This document shows, in pieces, positions 8,890 through 17,482 of a stretch of DNA of 64,000 bases. This DNA comes from Nocardia puris (GTDB taxonomy: Bacteria; Actinomycetota; Actinomycetes; Mycobacteriales; Mycobacteriaceae). Location of the stretch: contig NZ_QNRE01000002.1 of NCBI RefSeq assembly GCF_003315035.1, positions 186,001 through 250,000 on the forward strand, read 5' to 3'. The stretch's first letter is position 1; each line of letters opens with the position of its first letter. The notes beneath the pieces are model-generated. The model was not told the origin of the DNA. It made no database searches and was given only the letters and a program-made list of their open reading frames with translations. A program made the position numbers and the translations under genes.

Positions 8890-9528
8890 GTGACTATGGA
8901 ACCGGGAACCACCGAACCCGACGGCCGCCCCGGCCTGCGCGGCATCCTGGACGACCGCATCCTCACGGTGCCCAACGTCCTGAGCGTGCTGCGGCTGATC
9001 GGCGTGCCGCTGTTCCTGTGGCTGTTGCTGGTCGAACGGGCCGACGGCTGGGCCTTCGCCCTGCTGGTCGCCAGCGGGGTGACCGACTTCCTGGACGGCA
9101 AACTCGCCCGGCTGCTGGACCAGAGCTCGCGCCTGGGTGCGCTGCTGGATCCGTTCGTGGACCGGCTCTTCCTGGTGACGACCTTGCTGGCCTTCGTGAT
9201 CCGCGGGTTGCTGCCCTGGTGGATCGCGGTGCTGCTGGTCGGGCGCGATCTGGTGCTGACCCTCACCCTCTCGGTGTACCGGCGTCGCGAGATGGACCCG
9301 CCCGAGGTGATCTACCTGGGCAAAGCCGCCACCTTCGCGCTCATGTCGGCGCTGCCGTGGCTGCTGGCCGGGCAGATGGATTGGGCGCTGGACGGTTTCG
9401 GCCGTGCCTTCGGCTGGGCCTTCCTCATCTGGGGCACCGCGGTGTATCTCTGGACGGGCGCGCTCTATGCGGGGCGCGCGATCGCCGTGGCGCGAGCGAT
9501 ACCGGCTGTGGGGCATCGTCACCCATAA
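8890..9528 (+). CDS. CDP-alcohol phosphatidyltransferase (PgsA2-like)
   Basis: A 212-residue integral membrane enzyme with about six hydrophobic segments. It carries the complete CDP-alcohol phosphotransferase signature D-x2-D-G-x2-A-R-x8-G-x3-D-x3-D, starting at 'DFLDGKLAR' and ending in 'ALLDPFVD'. These aspartates bind the metal and CDP-diacylglycerol. Its place before gcvH matches M. tuberculosis pgsA2 (Rv1822), which has been proposed to make cardiolipin or phosphatidylglycerol phosphate; the acceptor alcohol cannot be read from the sequence. Start is GTG 8890 or ATG 8896, with no strong ribosome site. Confidence 0.82.
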   Translation: MTMEPGTTEPDGRPGLRGILDDRILTVPNVLSVLRLIGVPLFLWLLLVERADGWAFALLVASGVTDFLDGKLARLLDQSSRLGALLDPFVDRLFLVTTLLAFVIRGLLPWWIAVLLVGRDLVLTLTLSVYRRREMDPPEVIYLGKAATFALMSALPWLLAGQMDWALDGFGRAFGWAFLIWGTAVYLWTGALYAGRAIAVARAIPAVGHRHP

Positions 9529-9570
9529 CCGATAAGGTTGCGTGCACCGTTCACGACGAAAGGACGCCCA

Positions 9571-9969
9571 GTGGCCCATACCCCCGAGGAACTGCGCTAC
9601 ACCGAAGAGCACGAATGGGTGAACCGGATCGGCCCCAATCGGGTGCGGGTCGGCATCACCGACTACGCGCAGACCCAGCTCGGCGACGTCGTGTTCGTGC
9701 AGTTGCCCGACGTGGACCGGGAGGCGACCGCGGGGGAGAGCATCGCGGAGGTGGAGTCGACCAAGAGCGTGTCCGACATCTACGCTCCGCTGGCCGCGAA
9801 AGTCGTTGCGGTGAACGGGGAACTGGACGCACAGCCCGAACTGCTCAACAGCGATCCCTACGGTGACGGATGGCTGTTCGAACTCGAGGTCGCCGACCCC
9901 GCGGGACTGGACGTCACCCTCGGTGAACTGCTGGATGCGGCAGGTTATCAAGGAGTTATCGGAGGCTGA
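9571..9969 (+). CDS. gcvH: Glycine cleavage system H protein
   Basis: A 132-residue lipoyl carrier. The lipoylation motif ESTKSVSDIYAP places the modified residue at Lys65, as in other H proteins. It shuttles the aminomethyl group between the P and T proteins in glycine cleavage. The GTG at 9571 follows an AAAGGA ribosome site, and an upstream in-frame codon at 9538 is less likely. It opens the conserved gcvH-garA-MerR-DUF151-MerR-gcvP block. gcvT is not in the window. Confidence 0.95.
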   Translation: MAHTPEELRYTEEHEWVNRIGPNRVRVGITDYAQTQLGDVVFVQLPDVDREATAGESIAEVESTKSVSDIYAPLAAKVVAVNGELDAQPELLNSDPYGDGWLFELEVADPAGLDVTLGELLDAAGYQGVIGG

Positions 9970-10134
9970 CCCGGCCTTACCGGTTCTCCCTGCACGGGCA
10001 CGCCCCGGCAGGGTACGGTCAGAGCCAACGGATGTGCCGGCAACCGAATGCCGGTGTTCTGACGACACGATCGGTTGTGTCGACGAAGCATCACCTGCTT
10101 GCATGGATAATCAGGTTCGAGGAGGAGAGAAACG

Positions 10135-10620
10135 GTGAGCGAGAACAAAGACCCGGGTTACCAGGAGACCGCGGCCGAGACGACGTCGGTCTTCCGCGCG
10201 GACTTCCTGAACGAGGTCGACGCGTCGCGCTCCGGTGAGCCGACCGGCGAACAGCCGGTGCAAGGGGTGGAGGGCCTGCCCGCGGGCGCGGCCCTTCTGG
10301 TCGTCAAGCGCGGTCCGAACGCCGGATCGCGATTCCTCCTGGACCAGCCGACCACGTCGGCGGGTCGCCATCCCGACAGTGACATCTTCCTGGACGATGT
10401 CACCGTCAGCCGTCGTCACGCCGAGTTCCGGCAGGACGACGACACCTACCAGGTGGTCGACGTGGGCAGCCTGAACGGCACCTACGTGAACCGGGAGCCC
10501 GTGGACTCCTCGGAGTTGCAGAACGGGGACGAGGTCCAGATCGGCAAGTTCCGGCTCGTGTTCCTGACCGGGCCGCGGGCGTCGGTGAACGAGTCGTCAG
10601 CGGGTGCGGGCAGCCTATGA
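10135..10620 (+). CDS. garA: FHA-domain metabolic regulator GarA (Rv1827/OdhI homologue)
   Basis: A 161-residue protein with an N-terminal tail containing ETTSVF (Thr16, Thr17) and a C-terminal FHA domain (about 50-140) with the phosphothreonine-binding motifs SAGRHPDSD, SRRHAEF and GSLNGTYVN. In mycobacteria and corynebacteria, PknG or PknB phosphorylates the ETT motif and the FHA domain then folds back on it, relieving inhibition of 2-oxoglutarate dehydrogenase and of glutamate dehydrogenase. Both elements are intact. GTG 10135 has a strong GAGGAGGAG site. The stop overlaps a tiny ORF that leads into the MerR gene. Confidence 0.93.
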   Translation: MSENKDPGYQETAAETTSVFRADFLNEVDASRSGEPTGEQPVQGVEGLPAGAALLVVKRGPNAGSRFLLDQPTTSAGRHPDSDIFLDDVTVSRRHAEFRQDDDTYQVVDVGSLNGTYVNREPVDSSELQNGDEVQIGKFRLVFLTGPRASVNESSAGAGSL

Positions 10621-10661
10621 GCGCGCCGGCGCCGGCGAGATCGAAAGGCTCGGTGCTGTGA
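10617..10661 (+). CDS. Possible 14-residue coupling ORF between garA and the MerR gene
   Basis: ATG at 10617 overlaps the garA stop (ATGA, 10617-10620), and this 14-codon frame ends in TGA at 10659-10661, overlapping the GTG start of the MerR gene (GTGA, 10658-10661). The peptide begins MSAPAPARSKG. From memory the M. tuberculosis homologue Rv1828 itself begins with MSAP, so the frame may be the ancestral N-terminus shifted out of frame. Either a ribosome hand-over ORF or a decayed start; translation is not proven. Confidence 0.4.
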   Translation: MSAPAPARSKGSVL

Positions 10662-11488
10662 CGGGTGCGGCGCAGTGGGCGCGCGGAGGGATGTCGATCG
10701 GCTCCGTGCTGGACCTGCTGCGCCCTGATTTTCCCGATGTCACCATTTCCAAGATCCGCTTCCTCGAATCCGAGGGGCTGATCCGGCCGGAGCGCACGCC
10801 GTCCGGCTACCGCAGGTTCTCGGTCGCCGACTGCGAGCGGCTGCGTTTCGTGCTCACCGCGCAGCGCGACCAGTACCTGCCGTTGAAGGTGATCAAGGAG
10901 CAACTGGAAGCGATCGACAGCGGTGCGGCGACCCTCGGCGTGCGGGAGGCCCGCGCGCGGGCGCACTCCGCGCGGGGTGGTGCGCAGGCAGGGCCTGCCT
11001 CCGCGTCCGACGGCGACTCGGCGGCTCGCGACGGGCGCGCCACACCGCCCGCGGCACCCCGCCGCCTGGGCGTGGTGCCGGGCGAGGTGTCGCCCGACGA
11101 GTTGCGCTTCGATCACGAAATCCGCCTCACCCGAGGGGATCTGCTCGCCAAGGCCGAGATCGATGAGAAGTTCCTCACCGATCTGATCCGGGCGAATCTG
11201 ATCACACCGGGCGCGGGGGGCTATTTCGACGCCGAGGCCGTCACGGTGGCGCGCACCGCGCGCGCGATGGCCGAATTCGGCTTGGAAGCACGGCATCTGC
11301 GCGCGTTCAAACTGGCCGCCGACCGCGAGGCGGCGCTGCTGGCCCAGATCGCGGCGCCCATCGCCAAGAGCCGCGACGCCGGCGCGCGGGCCAGGGCCGA
11401 GGAGACCGTCCGCGAACTGGCGGCGCTCTCGCTGACCCTGCACACCAGCCTGGTGAAGTCCGCGGTGCGCGGCGCGCTCGGCAACTGA
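10658..11488 (+). CDS. MerR-family regulator (Rv1828 / FtsR-like)
   Basis: A 276-residue regulator. The N-terminal MerR winged helix begins at 'MSIGSVLDLLRPDFPDVTISKIRFLESEGLI' and continues with 'SGYRRFSVADCERL'. A variable linker (about 100-140) and a C-terminal helical region follow, with no Cys-rich metal site. In Corynebacterium glutamicum the homologue FtsR activates ftsZ; Rv1828 is the M. tuberculosis equivalent. I chose GTG 10658, 11 bp after GAAAGG; GTG 10604 is also in frame but would overlap garA. Position after garA is conserved. Confidence 0.85.
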   Translation: MTGAAQWARGGMSIGSVLDLLRPDFPDVTISKIRFLESEGLIRPERTPSGYRRFSVADCERLRFVLTAQRDQYLPLKVIKEQLEAIDSGAATLGVREARARAHSARGGAQAGPASASDGDSAARDGRATPPAAPRRLGVVPGEVSPDELRFDHEIRLTRGDLLAKAEIDEKFLTDLIRANLITPGAGGYFDAEAVTVARTARAMAEFGLEARHLRAFKLAADREAALLAQIAAPIAKSRDAGARARAEETVRELAALSLTLHTSLVKSAVRGALGN

Positions 11489-11635
11489 TTCCGCGCGCGG
11501 GTTCCACACCGGCAACACACCGATTTCGGCTGTGCGCACCGATCGCTGCGCCGCCGGAAGTTCGCATAGACTCGTGATACGGCGAGCTCTGCGGAGGTCC
11601 AGCCGGGCGGCCGGAAGACAGTGGGAGGCGGAGGC

Positions 11636-12109
11636 ATGAGTGAAATGCGCGTGATCGGCATCCGTGTCGAGCAGCCACAGAATCAGCCCGTGCTGTTGCT
11701 CCGCGAGGTGTCGGGGGATCGGTATCTGCCGATCTGGATCGGCCAGGCCGAGGCCACCGCCATCGTGCTCGAGCAGGAGGGGGTGACCCCGATCCGGCCG
11801 TTGACCCACGATCTGATCAAGATCCTGATCACCGAGCTCGGGCACACCCTCAAAGAGGTCCGGATCGTGGATCTGCAGGAGGGCACCTTCTACGCGGATC
11901 TGGTGTTCGACAACGAGCTGAAGATCTCGGCGCGGCCGTCGGACTCGGTGGCCATCGCCCTGCGCGTCGGCTGCCCGATCTACGCCGAGGAGGCGGTGCT
12001 CGAGGAGGCCGGTCTGGTGATGCCCGACGAGCGCGAGGACGAGGTCGAGAAGTTCAAGGAGTTCCTGGAATCGGTCTCCCCGGACGATTTCAAGGCCACC
12101 GACAGCTGA
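11636..12109 (+). CDS. Bifunctional nuclease family protein (DUF151, Rv1829-like)
   Basis: A 157-residue acidic protein of the DUF151/bifunctional nuclease family. Family segments 'LLREVSGDRYLPIWIGQAEATAI', 'RPLTHDLI' and 'ISARPSDSVAIALR' are all present. Plant members have DNase/RNase activity; the role in actinomycetes is not settled. ATG 11636 sits 6 bp after GGAGG. It lies between two MerR regulators, as in M. tuberculosis Rv1828-Rv1829-Rv1830. The C-terminus is highly acidic. Confidence 0.88.
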   Translation: MSEMRVIGIRVEQPQNQPVLLLREVSGDRYLPIWIGQAEATAIVLEQEGVTPIRPLTHDLIKILITELGHTLKEVRIVDLQEGTFYADLVFDNELKISARPSDSVAIALRVGCPIYAEEAVLEEAGLVMPDEREDEVEKFKEFLESVSPDDFKATDS

Positions 12110-12309
12110 GAACGGCGAGAAACTTCTAGACCTGAAGTACAGCTGGAGACTTTTACCGCGCGTCGCGTTTGGTCTCACGATGCCGCTCCCGAGACAATCG
12201 ACGGGAGTAATCTCGATAGTTGGACCACGTCCGGAATGACGGGTTGTCGGTCATACACGGAGCCGGGTCATCGATGAGGCTAGGCGTCGGCGGAGCAAGG
12301 GAGCGGTCA

Positions 12310-12903
12310 GTGGCAGAGCAATCGCAGGATGTGCGGCGGCCGGGCGTGAGTCCGACCGGGGACTCCGAGGTGCAGCCAGGCCTCTTCCCGGACGATTCCG
12401 TCCCCGATGATCTGGTCGGCTACCGCGTCCCGAGCGCGTGCCAAGTAGCGGGCATCACTTATCGGCAACTGGACTACTGGGCCAGGACCGGTCTGGTCGT
12501 GCCGTCCATCCGGGGCGCGGCGGGGTCGGGCAGCCAGCGGCTGTACTCGTTCAAGGACATCCTGGTCCTCAAGATCGTGAAGCGGCTGCTGGACGCGGGC
12601 ATCTCGCTGCAGAACATCCGCATCGCGGTCGACCATCTGCGCAGCCGCGGCGTGCAGGATCTGGCCGGCATCACGCTGTTCTCCGACGGCACGTCGGTGT
12701 ACGAGTGCACCTCGCCCGAGGAAGTGGTGGATTTACTGCAGGGCGGCCAGGGCGTCTTCGGCATCGCGGTCAGCGGCGCGATGCGCGAGCTCACGGGTGT
12801 CATCGCCAACTTCCCGGCCGAGCGCGCCACCAGCGCCACCGAGCGCCCGGAGGACGAGCTGGCCTACCGCCGCAAGGCGCGGATGAACCGGGCCACCGGC
12901 TAG
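12310..12903 (+). CDS. MerR-family regulator (Rv1830-like)
   Basis: A 197-residue MerR protein with an N-terminal disordered tail of about 35 residues, then the winged helix 'GYRVPSACQVAGITYRQLDYWARTGLV' and 'RLYSFKDILVLKIVKRLLDAGISLQNIR'. The C-terminal part has no metal-binding cysteine cluster. In M. smegmatis the homologue influences cell division (McdR). GTG 12310 is preceded by AAGGGAG; a longer in-frame version starts at 12220. It precedes the glycine riboswitch and gcvP. Confidence 0.85.
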   Translation: MAEQSQDVRRPGVSPTGDSEVQPGLFPDDSVPDDLVGYRVPSACQVAGITYRQLDYWARTGLVVPSIRGAAGSGSQRLYSFKDILVLKIVKRLLDAGISLQNIRIAVDHLRSRGVQDLAGITLFSDGTSVYECTSPEEVVDLLQGGQGVFGIAVSGAMRELTGVIANFPAERATSATERPEDELAYRRKARMNRATG

Positions 12904-13000
12904 CGCGCACGACCGCGCCGGGGCGGAGTGACGAGCGCGACACTCCGCCCGAGACGGCGATCCGCGCGAGCGCGGCATAAACTGGCGGTGCGTCGCCGCC

Positions 13001-13191
13001 GTGCGGGAGAGTCCCGGGCACATCCGCCCGGGCGCCGAAGGAGCAGCACCTCCCCGTCAATCTCTCAGGCAACAGGGACCGTGCGGGCATCGACGCCTCT
13101 GGAAAGCGGTGGCTCCGAGCCGCCCGCCCATGGGGAAAGGGAGCCCGCCATCGCGGTCCCCGAATCTCTCAGGCACCACGACAGAGGGGGA
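13001..13191 (+). promoter_or_regulatory. Tandem glycine riboswitch upstream of gcvP
   Basis: Two glycine aptamers in series. The first has GGGAGAG (about 13004-13012), GCCGAAGGAGCA (13034-13045) and CTCTCAGGC (13062-13070), with linker CCTCTGGAAAGC near 13095-13106. The second has ATGGGGAAAGG near 13130 and CTCTCAGGC (13166-13174), closing with ACAGAGGGGG (13181-13190). These are the conserved cores of glycine-II type tandem riboswitches. The gcvP start follows about 47 bp after the second aptamer. In known examples glycine binding turns the gcv genes on; the same is inferred here. An A/T-rich CATAAACT near 12975 is a plausible -10 element. Confidence 0.93.
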
Positions 13192-13237
13192 GGGCCCGCC
13201 GTCGACTCCGGTCGACCCGCCCGACCTTGGAGTTGCC

Positions 13238-16054
13238 GTGACTCGATCCTTCGCCGACCGCCACATCGGACCCGACCGGAGCGAACTCGACCGCATGCTG
13301 GCCGTCGTGGGCGTCGGCTCGCTCGACGACCTGGCCACCGCGGCCCTGCCCGCGAGCATCCTCGACGACTCCGCCGAGGGCGCGCTCGCCGCCCTGCCGC
13401 CCGCCCTCTCCGAACACGAGGCGCTGACCGAGCTGGCCGCCCTCGCACACAGCAACACGGTCGCCACGTCCATGATCGGCCTCGGGTACTACGACACCCT
13501 CACCCCGCCGGTGCTGGTGCGCAACCTGCTCGAGAACCCCGCCTGGTACACCGCCTACACGCCCTACCAGCCCGAGATCAGCCAGGGCAGGCTCGAGGCG
13601 CTGCTCAACTTCCAGACCATGGTCTCCGACCTCACCGGCATGGACGTGGCGAACGCGTCCATGCTGGACGAGGCCACCGCCGCGGCCGAGGCGATGACGC
13701 TGCTGCGCCGCGCGGGCCGGTCCTCCTCGTCGCGCCTGCTGGTCGACGCCGATCTGTTCCCGCAGACCAGGACCGTCCTCGAGACCCGCGCCGAGCCGCT
13801 CGGCATCGAGATCGTCGAAGCGGACCTGTCCGGCGGTGAGCTGCCCGAGGGCGACTTCTTCGGCGTGCTGGTGCAGACGCCGGGCGCGTCGGGCCGGATC
13901 GTGGACTGGACCCCGGTGATCACCGCCGCGCACGAGCGCGGCGCGCTGGTGGCCGCGGGCGCGGATCTGCTCGCGCTCACGCTGGTGACGCCGCCCGGGG
14001 AGCAGGGCGCCGACGTGTGCTTCGGCACCACACAGCGTTTCGGGGTGCCGCTCGGGTTCGGCGGTCCGCACGCCGGCTACCTGGCGGTGCGCACCGCGCA
14101 CGCGCGGCAGCTGCCGGGCCGGCTGGTGGGCGTCTCGGTCGACGCCGACGGCGACCGCGCCTACCGCCTGGCGTTGCAGACCCGCGAACAGCACATCCGC
14201 CGCGAGAAGGCCACCTCCAACATCTGTACCGCGCAGGTGCTGCTGGCGATCGTGGCCGCCATGTACGCGAGCTACCACGGCGCCGACGGCCTGCGCGCCA
14301 TCGCGCGGCGCGTGCACGGGCACGCGGCGGCGCTCGCGGCGGGACTGGACGGCGCCGTCGTGCACGACACCTTCTTCGACACCGTGCTCGCGCACGTGCC
14401 GGGCGGCGCGGAAGCCGTTGTGGCCAAGGCGAAGTCGCGCGGCATCAACCTGCGGCCGGTGGACGCCGACCACGTGGCCATCGCCTGCGACGAGGCGACC
14501 ACCGACGCGCACGTCGCGGCCGTGCTCGAATCCTTCGGCACCGCATTGTCTTCCGAGAACACGGCCACCGTGGCCGCGCCGATCGAGACCCGCACCTCGG
14601 CGTACCTGACGCATCCGGCGTTCACCAGCTACCACACCGAGACCGCCATGCTGCGCTACCTGCGCCGGCTGTCCGACAAGGACATCGCCTTGGACCGCAG
14701 CATGATTCCGCTCGGCTCCTGCACGATGAAGCTGAACGCGACCGCCGAGATGGAGCCGATCACCTGGCCCGGATTCGCCCGGGTGCACCCGTACGCGCCG
14801 GTGGAGGACGCGCCCGGACTGCTGCGGCTGATCGCCGACCTGGAGGGCTGGCTGTCGGAGATCACCGGGTACGACCGGGTGAGCCTGCAACCGAACGCGG
14901 GCAGCCAGGGCGAGTACGCCGGGCTACTGGCCATCCGCCGCTACCACCTGGACCGGGGCGACACGCACCGCGACACCTGCCTGATCCCGTCCAGCGCGCA
15001 CGGCACCAACGCGGCGTCGGCGGCCATGGTGGGCTTGCGCGTCGAGGTGGTGAAGTGCCGCGAGAACGGCGACGTGGACCTGGACGATCTGCGCGCCAAG
15101 ATCGCCGACCACGCCGACCGGCTGGCCTGCATCATGATCACCTACCCGTCCACGCACGGGGTGTACGAGCACGAGGTGGCCGAGCTGTGCGCGCTGGTGC
15201 ACGACGCGGGCGGCCAGGTGTACGTGGACGGCGCGAATCTGAACGCGCTGGTCGGACTGGCGCGGCCGGGGCGGTTCGGCGGCGACGTGAGTCACCTGAA
15301 CCTGCACAAGACGTTCTGCATCCCGCACGGCGGCGGCGGTCCCGGCGTGGGTCCGGTCGCGGTGCGCGAGCACCTGGCGAAGTACCTGCCCGGTGACCCG
15401 CTGGAGCGCGGGTCGCACGCGGTGTCGGCGGCGAAGTACGGTTCCGCGTCGATCCTGCCGATCACCTGGGCCTACATCCGGATGATGGGCGCCGCCGGGT
15501 TGCGCCGGGCGACGCTGTCGGCGATCGCGTCGGCCAACTACCTGGCGCGCCGCCTCGACGAGTACTTCCCGGTGCTCTACACCGGTGAGAACGGAATGGT
15601 CGCCCACGAGTGCATCCTCGATCTGCGCGAGATCACCAAGCGCACCGGCGTCACCGTGGACGATGTCGCGAAACGCCTGGCGGACTACGGTTTCCATGCG
15701 CCGACCATGAGTTTCCCGGTGGCGGGCACGCTGATGGTGGAGCCCACCGAGAGCGAGAACCTGGCCGAGCTGGACGATTTCGTGGAGGCCATGATCGCCA
15801 TCCGCGCCGAGATCGACCGCGTCGGCGCGGGGGAGTGGCCGGTGGAGGACAACCCGCTGCGCGGCGCGCCCCACACCGCGGCCAGCCTGGTGGGCGACTG
15901 GAACCACCCGTACGGCCGCGAGATCGCGGTCTACCCAAGGGGTCTCGCGCACGCGCGGGCCAAGGTGTGGCCGCCGGTGCGGCGCATCGACGGCGCGTTC
16001 GGCGACCGGAACCTGGTGTGCTCCTGCCCGCCGCTGGAGGCGTACGCGGAATAG
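13238..16054 (+). CDS. gcvP: Glycine dehydrogenase (decarboxylating), P protein
   Basis: A 938-residue single-chain P protein (both P1 and P2 halves), the usual bacterial length. The pyridoxal phosphate lysine is Lys691 in '[18 protein letters not shown]', with the glycine-rich loop behind it. The C-terminus '[15 protein letters not shown]' is complete. It decarboxylates glycine and hands the aminomethyl group to the lipoyl arm of GcvH. GTG 13238 follows GGAG; the longer upstream frame runs through the riboswitch. The TAG stop at 16052-16054 is in the same frame as the following ABC-F coding sequence. Confidence 0.95.
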   Translation: MTRSFADRHIGPDRSELDRMLAVVGVGSLDDLATAALPASILDDSAEGALAALPPALSEHEALTELAALAHSNTVATSMIGLGYYDTLTPPVLVRNLLENPAWYTAYTPYQPEISQGRLEALLNFQTMVSDLTGMDVANASMLDEATAAAEAMTLLRRAGRSSSSRLLVDADLFPQTRTVLETRAEPLGIEIVEADLSGGELPEGDFFGVLVQTPGASGRIVDWTPVITAAHERGALVAAGADLLALTLVTPPGEQGADVCFGTTQRFGVPLGFGGPHAGYLAVRTAHARQLPGRLVGVSVDADGDRAYRLALQTREQHIRREKATSNICTAQVLLAIVAAMYASYHGADGLRAIARRVHGHAAALAAGLDGAVVHDTFFDTVLAHVPGGAEAVVAKAKSRGINLRPVDADHVAIACDEATTDAHVAAVLESFGTALSSENTATVAAPIETRTSAYLTHPAFTSYHTETAMLRYLRRLSDKDIALDRSMIPLGSCTMKLNATAEMEPITWPGFARVHPYAPVEDAPGLLRLIADLEGWLSEITGYDRVSLQPNAGSQGEYAGLLAIRRYHLDRGDTHRDTCLIPSSAHGTNAASAAMVGLRVEVVKCRENGDVDLDDLRAKIADHADRLACIMITYPSTHGVYEHEVAELCALVHDAGGQVYVDGANLNALVGLARPGRFGGDVSHLNLHKTFCIPHGGGGPGVGPVAVREHLAKYLPGDPLERGSHAVSAAKYGSASILPITWAYIRMMGAAGLRRATLSAIASANYLARRLDEYFPVLYTGENGMVAHECILDLREITKRTGVTVDDVAKRLADYGFHAPTMSFPVAGTLMVEPTESENLAELDDFVEAMIAIRAEIDRVGAGEWPVEDNPLRGAPHTAASLVGDWNHPYGREIAVYPRGLAHARAKVWPPVRRIDGAFGDRNLVCSCPPLEAYAE

Positions 16055-16141
16055 GGTTGCTGCCGGAGTTCAGAAGCCCGCGCGGGCCAGGGTGGCGGCC
16101 GCGTCGGCGGCGCGGGCGAGAACGGTTCGGGCAAATCGACG

Positions 16142-17482
16142 TTGCTGCGCGTGCTGGCCGGGCTCGAGCCCGTCGACGACGGCGCGGTCACCGTGACGGC
16201 GGCGGGCGGTGCCGGTCATCTCGCCCAGACCGTGGCGGGCGCGACCGTCGGGGAGGCGATCGATCTGGCCCTGGCCGAGCTGCGCGCACTCCGGGACGCC
16301 ATGGAGCGCGCCGCCGAGGCGCAGGACATGGACGCTTACGGTGAACTGCTCACGGCCTTCGAGGCGCGCGACGGGTACGAAGCCGACAGCCGGGTCGACA
16401 AGGCGATGCACGGACTCGGTCTGGCGGGCGTCGGCCGGGAACGGCCGCTGCCGTCGCTGTCGGGTGGCGAACGGGCTCGGCTGGCGCTGGCCTGCCTGCT
16501 GGCCGCCTCACCGGAGATCCTACTGCTGGACGAGCCGACGAATCATCTGGACGAGGCGGCACTTTCGTGGCTGGAGGACCGGCTGCGGGCGCATCGCGGC
16601 ACCGTCGTGGTGGTGTCGCACGACCGGGTGTTCCTGGACCGCGTCGCCACCGCGATCGTGGAGGTCGACCACGGCGGACTCACCCGGTTCGGTGGCGGCT
16701 ACTCGGGTTTCCTCGCCGAGAAGGCCGCGGCGCGGCAGCGCTGGGAGCAGGCGTTCGCGGACTGGCGCGCCGAGATCCGCGAGCTGGAGCAGTTCGCGGC
16801 GAGCACCGCGCATAGCGTCGCGCCGGGCCGGGAACGCAAGGACAAGAACAAGATGGCCTACGACCGTAACGCGGGCCGCGTGCAGAGTTCGGTGTCGTCG
16901 CGGGTGCGGCGGACGGCCGAACGGATCCGCCGGCTCACCGACGACCCGGTGCCGGAGCCGCCGAAGCCGCTGCGGTTCCGCGGGGGATTCACTGCGGCGG
17001 ACGAAAAGTCGTTCCGCCTCGGCTCGGTGACCTTGGGCCCGCAGGACCGGCTGCTCATCCACGGGCCGAACGGCTCAGGGAAAACGACACTGCTGGAACG
17101 GATCTACGCCGAGTCGTCCGGGCGGATCGGCTATCTGCGACAGGAGGTGGCGTTCGATCCGGAGCCGACCGTCGTGCAGACCTATGGTTTCGGGCGCGAC
17201 CGGCTCATGGGGACCGGGTTGTTCAAGCGCTCGGCGTTGGACCTGCCCGTGGGCGCGCTGTCGGAAGGGCAGCGGCGGCGGCTGGCGCTGGCGCGGTTGC
17301 TGAGCGAGCCGCACGACCTGCTGCTGCTGGACGAGCCGACCAACCACCTGTCGCTGACGCTGGTGGAGGAGCTGGAGGAAGCGCTCACCGAGTACCCGGG
17401 CGCGGTCGTCGTCGTATCCCACGACCGCGCGCTGCGTCGGCGGTTCGCGGGTGAACACTTGGAGGTGAACGAGATTGGCTGA
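16142..17482 (+). CDS. ABC-F family ATPase, 5'-truncated (probable antibiotic-resistance type)
   Basis: Two ABC domains in one chain without membrane segments: first domain signature 'LSGGERARLALA' and 'LLLDEPTNHLD', second P-loop GPNGSGKTT, 'LSEGQRRRLALARLL' and 'LLLDEPTNHLS', i.e. an ABC-F protein. Such proteins displace ribosome-bound macrolides, lincosamides, streptogramins or pleuromutilins, or serve translation. The first P-loop (GENGSGKST, codons 16115-16141) lies upstream of any usable start codon: the frame is open to the gcvP TAG at 16054 without ATG, GTG or TTG. I therefore list TTG 16142, the first start codon, which loses that P-loop. About 25-30 N-terminal residues of the family are absent. 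Probably a truncated gene. Confidence 0.7.
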   Translation: MLRVLAGLEPVDDGAVTVTAAGGAGHLAQTVAGATVGEAIDLALAELRALRDAMERAAEAQDMDAYGELLTAFEARDGYEADSRVDKAMHGLGLAGVGRERPLPSLSGGERARLALACLLAASPEILLLDEPTNHLDEAALSWLEDRLRAHRGTVVVVSHDRVFLDRVATAIVEVDHGGLTRFGGGYSGFLAEKAAARQRWEQAFADWRAEIRELEQFAASTAHSVAPGRERKDKNKMAYDRNAGRVQSSVSSRVRRTAERIRRLTDDPVPEPPKPLRFRGGFTAADEKSFRLGSVTLGPQDRLLIHGPNGSGKTTLLERIYAESSGRIGYLRQEVAFDPEPTVVQTYGFGRDRLMGTGLFKRSALDLPVGALSEGQRRRLALARLLSEPHDLLLLDEPTNHLSLTLVEELEEALTEYPGAVVVVSHDRALRRRFAGEHLEVNEIG

